Shown here one piece after another: positions 16,194 to 20,603 of a stretch of 20,603 bases of DNA. The translations under genes and the position numbers were made by a program. Position 1 is the first letter of the stretch, and every line of letters starts with the position of its first letter. Location of the stretch: the NCBI GenBank assembly GCA_002686705.1, contig NYYH01000094.1:1-20603 (forward strand). The letters are read 5' to 3'. Below the pieces are notes generated by a model, which saw nothing but the letters and a program-made list of their open reading frames with translations, was not told the origin of the DNA and made no database searches. Source of the stretch: Bacteroidota bacterium. Its GTDB lineage: Bacteria > Bacteroidota > Bacteroidia > Bacteroidales > F082.

Positions 16194-16961
16194 ATGAAAT
16201 TAATTGATACGCATGCTCATTTATATCTAGATAATTTTAATACAGATCGCAATGAAGTGATTCAAGGTGCAGTTAATCAGGGCGTTAATACAATGCTGTT
16301 ACCAGCTATTGATAGGTCAACTTTCGACGCGATGATGGATTTGGTAAAAAAATTTCCAGATAACTGTTTACCTATGATTGGATTGCACCCAACATCTGTT
16401 AATAGAAATTATGAAGCAGAAATAAGTTTTGTTGAACGCAAGTTAACAGAAGGTGATTATGTAGCTGTTGGTGAAATTGGCATTGACTTATATTGGGATA
16501 GTACTTACGTTGATCAACAAAAAGATGCTTTTAGAACGCTACTTAAAATGGCAAAAGAACACAATCTTCCGGCTGTTATACATACTCGTGATTCGTTTGA
16601 TGAAATTTACGCGATTACCAATGAGGAGTCAACCGAAAACTTAAAAGGTGTATTTCATTGTTTTACTGGCACCCAAGATGAAGCCAGGAAGATTATTGAT
16701 TTAGGTTTTTTGATAGGGATAGGAGGAATAATCACTTTTAAAAACGGTGGACTAGCCAAAACAGTTCAAGATTTACCTATTGAATCTCTGGTATTAGAGA
16801 CCGATGCCCCTTTTTTAACACCTACGCCATATCGCGGTAAGCGTAATCAAAGTGCATATCTTACGTTTATTGCTAAAAGATTAGCCGAGGTTAAGAATAC
16901 GAGTGTCGAGCAAATAGCAGAAATTACCACTAAAAATTCAGTTGAATTATTTAATTTATGA
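16194..16961 (+). CDS. TatD-family metal-dependent DNase
   Basis: 255 residues of the amidohydrolase-type TIM barrel. Known family members are 3'-5' exonucleases or DNA deaminase-like hydrolases acting in DNA repair and turnover. All metal ligands are visible: H7 and H9 in DTHAHL, E94 in VGEIGID, H130 in VIHTRDS, H155 in VFHCFTGT, and D204 in LETDAPFLTP. Nothing is missing and the length is standard. The gene begins almost at its predicted -7 box. Its last four bases overlap the asparaginase start (ATGA), so the two are translated from one message. The pairing of these two functions is common in this phylum but has no known mechanistic basis. Confidence 0.93.
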   Translation: MKLIDTHAHLYLDNFNTDRNEVIQGAVNQGVNTMLLPAIDRSTFDAMMDLVKKFPDNCLPMIGLHPTSVNRNYEAEISFVERKLTEGDYVAVGEIGIDLYWDSTYVDQQKDAFRTLLKMAKEHNLPAVIHTRDSFDEIYAITNEESTENLKGVFHCFTGTQDEARKIIDLGFLIGIGGIITFKNGGLAKTVQDLPIESLVLETDAPFLTPTPYRGKRNQSAYLTFIAKRLAEVKNTSVEQIAEITTKNSVELFNL

Positions 16962-17995
16962 ATATGATTGAAGAAACTTCGATTCTAATAATTTATACAG
17001 GGGGTACGATAGGCATGATCGCTGATAAGAGCACAAATGTCCTTATACCTTTTGATTTTGACAACATTAATGAACAGATTCCAGAACTTAAAAAGTTTAA
17101 TTATAATCTGGGTTTTCATAGTTTTGATCCAAGCCTTGATTCATCTAACATGAATCCAGAAGTTTGGATTGAGCTGGCTCAAATCATAAATAAAAATTAC
17201 GAAGACTATGATGGATTTGTAGTACTACATGGCTCAGATACAATGGCGTATACTGCTTCTGCCTTAAGTTTTCTGTTGGAAAATCTGAACAAACCTGTAA
17301 TTTTCACAGGGTCACAACTACCTCTCGGAGTATTGCGTACAGATGGTCGTGAAAACCTGATAACTGCTATTGAAATTGCTGCTGACAAAAAAGATGATAC
17401 TCCGATTGTTCCTGAAGTATGCATTTATTTTGAAAATCGCCTTATGCGTGCTAACAGAACAACAAAATATAATGCTGAAAATTTTGATGCTTTTGTATCT
17501 GGCAATTTACCATTACTTGCGGAGGTTGGGATTTATATTAAGTATAACAAGAACATAATACTTAAGCCAAACTTTAAAAAGCTTAAAGTGCACAAACATA
17601 TGGGAACTGGAGTTGCTGTATTAAAACTATTCCCAGGTATAAGTGCTGATTTTGTACATTCATTTCTCAGTATACCCAATCTAAAAGCTATTGTGCTTGA
17701 GAGTTTCGGATCCGGAAATGCACCTTCGGAATCCTGGTTTTTAAATCCTTTGTATGATTCAATAAGGAACGGGATTATTGTTCTAAATGTAACCCAATGC
17801 ATGACTGGTGCTGTTAAACATGGCAAATATGAAACAAGCGTGAAACTTAATGACATAGGGGTTATAAGTGGAAGAGACATAACAACCGAGGCAGCACTCA
17901 CAAAGCTAATGTATCTAATTGGTGAAGAGCATGACAGAAATGACATTGTAAGACTATTACAGCTGTCATTACGTGGCGAGGTAACAATCAGGTAG
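16958..17995 (+). CDS. ansA: Type I (cytoplasmic) L-asparaginase
   Basis: 345 residues without a signal peptide, matching the cytoplasmic AnsA type, which hydrolyses L-asparagine to aspartate and ammonia. The first active-site motif is YTGGTIGM with nucleophile T14. The second is HGSDTMAYTASAL (91-103), where the usual Thr of HGTDT is Ser and D94 is retained. The KLFPGI and FGSGNAP segments further on are typical of the family. ATG at 16958 overlaps the upstream stop by four bases; a second Met two codons later is also possible. Translational coupling to the TatD-family gene is likely. The Thr-to-Ser change is conservative and should not abolish activity. Confidence 0.93.
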   Translation: MNMIEETSILIIYTGGTIGMIADKSTNVLIPFDFDNINEQIPELKKFNYNLGFHSFDPSLDSSNMNPEVWIELAQIINKNYEDYDGFVVLHGSDTMAYTASALSFLLENLNKPVIFTGSQLPLGVLRTDGRENLITAIEIAADKKDDTPIVPEVCIYFENRLMRANRTTKYNAENFDAFVSGNLPLLAEVGIYIKYNKNIILKPNFKKLKVHKHMGTGVAVLKLFPGISADFVHSFLSIPNLKAIVLESFGSGNAPSESWFLNPLYDSIRNGIIVLNVTQCMTGAVKHGKYETSVKLNDIGVISGRDITTEAALTKLMYLIGEEHDRNDIVRLLQLSLRGEVTIR

Positions 17996-18094
17996 ATATT
18001 TTAATTAAATTAACTATCTGAACACACTTTTATATACTATCATAAAATTTACCAACTTTGCACTAACTTTTAATCTTGATGTTCTAGTATTATT

Positions 18095-19102
18095 ATGAAG
18101 CGACAGGTAACTATAAAGGATATAGCTGAAAAGCTAGGCGTATCTCCGTCAACTGTTTCTCGCTCATTGAAGGATCATCCTGACATAAGCATAAAAACGA
18201 GAAATGCGGTTAAAGAATTGGCTAATTTATTGGGTTATAAACCTAACTTAATTGCTCTACACCTTAAAAACAGCCGCACAAACACAATTGGATTACTAGT
18301 ACCTGAGATCGAGCATCACTTTTTTTCCAGCATTATAAATGGCATTGAAGAGGTTGCCTACCAAAACAATTACAATGTGCTTATTGTTCAATCAAACGAA
18401 TCATATCTTCGTGAAGTGTTGAATACTCAAACACTATTAGGAAACAGAGTTGATGGTATGCTTGTATCTTTCTCCAAGGAAACTAAAGATTTTTCACATT
18501 TCCAACAATTAATTGATAATGAGATACCTTTGGTTTTTTACGATCGTGCTGTTGATGAACTTCAAGCCGATATTGTTGTTGTAGATGATTATTCCGGAGC
18601 TTATGACGCAGTAACTCATTTATTAAACAGAGGCTGTCGCAGAGTAGCGTTTTATTCTGCACCACAACATTTATTATTAGGTAAAGACAAGTTGCAAGGA
18701 TATATTGATGCAATTAAACATCATAACATGGAATTTAATAAAGACCTGGTGTATTCTTGTGACACTTTTGATTCAGCGGTGAAAATATCACAAAGTATCC
18801 TTAAAAAAGTTGATAGACCTGACGGGGTATTTGCAGTAAATGACTTAACGGCTGTTGGTGTAATGAAAGCAGCAAAAAGATTAGGCATAAAAATACCAGA
18901 AGAATTAAAGATTGTTGGATTCGAAAATAGTAATAAAGCTTCTATTTGTGAACCCGAACTTACATCTGTAGTTCAGTTTGGTTATCACCTTGGTAAAAAA
19001 GCTATGAATATTCTCTTGGATAGAATTAAGAGTAATATTTCAAAGTATGAACCGGTTAGACATGTAATTAAAACTAAACTAATAATACGTGGATCGAGTT
19101 AG
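18095..19102 (+). CDS. LacI/GalR-family transcriptional regulator
   Basis: 335 residues. The N-terminal helix-turn-helix (about 5-25, TIKDIAEKLGVSPSTVSRSL) and hinge (to about residue 60, ending near ALHLKNSRTNTIGLLVP) bind DNA. The rest is a periplasmic-binding-protein-like domain that should sense a sugar or sugar phosphate. Length and motifs are complete. A CG-centred palindrome typical of LacI-family operators lies 20 bases after its stop, ahead of the promoter of the next gene, so the target is probably the starch-binding protein and the amylase downstream. Because the site is about 80 bases upstream of the promoter, activation is as likely as repression. No good promoter was seen for the regulator itself; a CAACTTTG at 18053 is one base off the -7 consensus. 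Confidence 0.92.
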   Translation: MKRQVTIKDIAEKLGVSPSTVSRSLKDHPDISIKTRNAVKELANLLGYKPNLIALHLKNSRTNTIGLLVPEIEHHFFSSIINGIEEVAYQNNYNVLIVQSNESYLREVLNTQTLLGNRVDGMLVSFSKETKDFSHFQQLIDNEIPLVFYDRAVDELQADIVVVDDYSGAYDAVTHLLNRGCRRVAFYSAPQHLLLGKDKLQGYIDAIKHHNMEFNKDLVYSCDTFDSAVKISQSILKKVDRPDGVFAVNDLTAVGVMKAAKRLGIKIPEELKIVGFENSNKASICEPELTSVVQFGYHLGKKAMNILLDRIKSNISKYEPVRHVIKTKLIIRGSS

Positions 19103-19122
19103 TTTACCCGTTGTATCATACG

Positions 19123-19132
19123 CAAACGTTTG
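19123..19132. promoter_or_regulatory. Candidate LacI-family operator
   Basis: CAAACGTTTG is a perfect ten-base palindrome centred on CG, the hallmark of LacI-family sites. It lies 20 bases after the regulator stop and about 69 bases before the -33 element of the next gene. It departs from the catabolite-response consensus at its outer bases. Confidence 0.5.
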
Positions 19133-19200
19133 TTATAGTTAATACTTACTCCTAGTCAAAATGCCTGTGTTACATAAAAATTAAAAATCTTTGTTAATAC

Positions 19201-19231
19201 TTGATATTTGTATAATTATAGCTTAGTTTTG
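19201..19231 (+). promoter_or_regulatory. Bacteroidota -33/-7 promoter of the starch-binding gene
   Basis: TTG (19201-19203) and TAGTTTTG (19224-19231) are separated by 20 bases, the expected spacing for the main sigma factor of this phylum. It is the best promoter in the window. The leader would be about 55 bases. Confidence 0.6.
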
Positions 19232-19292
19232 TAGTGTTGAACCAAATTTATATAGAAAGAAACTAATTATTATTCACTAAACAATAAGTATT

Positions 19293-20264
19293 ATGAAAAA
19301 AACTACTCTTAAATTTTTAGCTATAGCGATGTTCTTTTTAATGGGAACTTTTGTTATGGCGCAAACACAGTACAGCATAACCTTTCAGGTTGACATGACT
19401 GATGCTGACCCTTTTGACCCTGCAACTGACGAAATATTTATGTCAAGTAGCTTTGCTGGATGGCCACAACCAGGTACATGTGCTGGTTGTGTAATGGAAC
19501 CAACAGGGGTTGGCTCAATGATCTATACAAATTCAGCTACAATTGACTCAGGTGAAGTTCAATACAAATACTTCAGGGTTATTAACGGTGAAGCAAGCTG
19601 GGATCATGGTGAATGGACTGGTGATCCAAACCGTAAAGTTCACCTTGCTGGTGATGGCACTTTTGAAAACGTCTGGGCTAATAAACCATATGACATTACG
19701 TTTAATGTTGATATGACAACAGCTGATCCTTTCGATCCAGCATTAGAGCAAGTATTTATTGCTGGTAGTTTAGCAAACGGATGGGCTGAACCTGGAACAT
19801 TAAGTCCCTACATGATGACCAGTGAAGATGATATAACTTTTACTGTTACACTGTTGCTTTATCCTGGTGATTATATGTTTAAGTACTTCATTGTACCTAA
19901 CGGAGGTCATAGCTGGGATGGTGGCGAATGGGCCGGTGATCCAAACCGTGAAGTAACAGTTGACACAATGGCTGCCGTTATAGATGATGTTTGGGGAGAT
20001 ATTAGTGCTGGTATCTTTACAGAAAAAAATCCATTCACATATAACTTATATCCTAACCCGGTAACTACTTCACTCAATTTATATAACATTTCAGATGTAA
20101 CTAAAATTGAAGTGTATGATATTACTGGCAAACTAGTTAGAACTGTTCAGTTAGATTCAGCTCAAGAAGTATCAATTGATGTAGCTGATCTTAATGTTGG
20201 TGTTTACATTGTAAATGTATACAATGATAGTGGCGTTCAAACAGCTAAGTTCGTTAAGGAATAA
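19293..20264 (+). CDS. Secreted T9SS protein with two tandem putative carbohydrate-binding domains
   Basis: 323 residues. A signal peptide ends near FVMA (residue 23). Two copies of one domain follow, residues 28-130 and 133-236, each opening with ITFxVDMTxADPFDPA and closing with SWDxGEWxGDPNR, then a T9SS type A sorting domain (248-323, from TYNLYPNPV). The aromatic-rich strands, with FAGWPQPG or ANGWAEPG and YKYF or FKYF, resemble CBM20/CBM48-like starch-binding folds; that is inference, not a match I could test. The protein has no catalytic residues I can recognise and should sit on or leave the cell surface. A Cys pair (CAGC, 63-66) occurs in the first repeat only. It lies between a LacI-type regulator and an alpha-amylase gene, which supports binding of starch or maltodextrin. 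Confidence 0.8.
   Translation: MKKTTLKFLAIAMFFLMGTFVMAQTQYSITFQVDMTDADPFDPATDEIFMSSSFAGWPQPGTCAGCVMEPTGVGSMIYTNSATIDSGEVQYKYFRVINGEASWDHGEWTGDPNRKVHLAGDGTFENVWANKPYDITFNVDMTTADPFDPALEQVFIAGSLANGWAEPGTLSPYMMTSEDDITFTVTLLLYPGDYMFKYFIVPNGGHSWDGGEWAGDPNREVTVDTMAAVIDDVWGDISAGIFTEKNPFTYNLYPNPVTTSLNLYNISDVTKIEVYDITGKLVRTVQLDSAQEVSIDVADLNVGVYIVNVYNDSGVQTAKFVKE
19374..20000 (+). repeat. Tandem duplication, unit 315 bases
   Basis: The gene carries two in-frame copies of a 105-codon unit. A 15-base identity, GGTGATCCAAACCGT, occurs at 19620-19634 and 19935-19949, exactly 315 bases apart. Flanking bases diverge, so the duplication is not recent. Confidence 0.85.
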
Positions 20265-20284
20265 TTTTAAAATTTCCATTATAG

Positions 20285-20318
20285 AAAGCCGGTGGAACTA
20301 TCCATCGGCTTTTTTTTT
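20285..20318 (+). terminator. Intrinsic terminator after the starch-binding gene
   Basis: An eleven-pair stem, AAAGCCGGTGG with CCATCGGCTTT (one G-T pair), encloses the six-base loop AACTAT and is followed by T residues to 20318. It starts 20 bases after the gene stop and 32 bases before the amylase start, so the amylase gene needs its own promoter or partial read-through. Confidence 0.88.
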
Positions 20319-20349
20319 GGCTAATTATGTAACTAATCAAATTGTAACT

Positions 20350-20603
20350 ATGGTAAAAAATAGCGTATTATTACTTATCTTGTTATTTCAAATAAACTTA
20401 ATCAAAGCTCAACAAGATAGCAACTTTTACCAACCTCCTCCTTGGGCAAAGAAGCAAATTTGGTATCAGATATTTGTAGAACGTTTTAACAATGGAGATC
20501 CCACCAATGATCCATTACCTCATAATATCAGTTCCTCAACCGACTTCCGGCCTGTTCCCGGCAACTGGGAAGTTACCCCATGGACAAACAACTGGTACGA
20601 AAC
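20350..20603 (+). CDS. Secreted GH13-family alpha-amylase, 3' end outside the window
   Basis: The first 84 codons are visible. A signal peptide (about residues 1-20, cleavage near IKA) is followed by [20 protein letters not shown], the first strand of the GH13 TIM barrel with its usual YQIFVERF signature. The remainder, including the catalytic Asp-Glu-Asp residues, lies beyond 20603. The family cleaves alpha-1,4 bonds in starch, glycogen or maltodextrin. The signal peptide carries no lipobox cysteine, so the enzyme is probably periplasmic or secreted. Together with the upstream LacI-type regulator and the putative starch-binding protein it forms a small sugar-use module. A strong terminator lies just before it, and I see no clear -7 box in the 31 bases between. 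Confidence 0.85.
   Translation, partial: MVKNSVLLLILLFQINLIKAQQDSNFYQPPPWAKKQIWYQIFVERFNNGDPTNDPLPHNISSSTDFRPVPGNWEVTPWTNNWYE

Noticed and set aside
17533..17946. Minus-strand open frame of 137 codons
   Set aside because: It is antisense to asparaginase, whose motifs are intact, and its protein has no recognisable pattern.
19121..19134. Catabolite-response element of the Gram-positive type
   Set aside because: The outer bases do not fit TGWAANCGNTNWCA; it is better read as a site for the adjacent regulator.
1..20603. CRISPR array, prophage, toxin-antitoxin or defence island
   Set aside because: No regularly spaced repeats, Cas, phage structural, or toxin-antitoxin pairs were seen; the genes are mostly housekeeping or surface functions.

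Overview
The window looks like ordinary chromosome of an AT-rich member of the Bacteroidota, probably near the Bacteroidales or Marinilabiliales. The evidence is two secreted proteins with C-terminal type IX secretion (T9SS) sorting domains, an RprX/RprY-like two-component pair, several promoters of the phylum's TAnnTTTG type, and few Shine-Dalgarno sequences. I saw no tRNA, rRNA or CRISPR array. The species cannot be named from this sequence.

Layout. At the left edge is an IS4/IS1634-type transposase whose 5' end lies outside the window (3-1460), then a secreted DUF2846-like protein (1522-2085). A gap (2086-2412) carries a strong intrinsic terminator pointing left and a possible small RNA on the minus strand. 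Next come a histidine kinase and its response regulator (2413-4539). A GT-C-fold glycosyltransferase gene follows, cut by one in-frame TAA (4614-6026). It converges on a lipoprotein of the serine beta-lactamase fold (6040-7254, minus). A 320-base gap then leads to a small membrane protein with a zinc ribbon (7575-7865); the gap contains a sigma-54-like -24/-12 element and two dyads. On the minus strand follow an AlkD-type DNA glycosylase and a T9SS-secreted M1 metallopeptidase (7908-10969).

To the right, on the plus strand, are a TolC-type outer-membrane channel and an HlyD/MacA-type adaptor (11263-14085), then tsaB with a TTG start (14169-14876). A P-loop kinase and a LOG-family phosphoribohydrolase lie on the minus strand (14929-16149). 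They are divergent from a TatD-family nuclease gene that overlaps type I asparaginase by four bases (16194-17995).

The right end (18095-20603) looks like a small starch or maltodextrin module. It has a LacI-type regulator, a perfect CG-centred palindrome behind it, a good -33/-7 promoter, a secreted T9SS protein built from two tandem copies of a roughly 105-residue domain, a terminator, and the start of a secreted GH13 alpha-amylase that runs off the window.

Most genes are familiar households of this phylum. The points most worth a second look are the nonsense codon in an otherwise intact glycosyltransferase gene, the unexplained minus-strand terminator with hairpins at 2196-2303, the sigma-54-like promoter with a dyad shared with the efflux operon, and the regulator/operator/starch-binding module at the right end.
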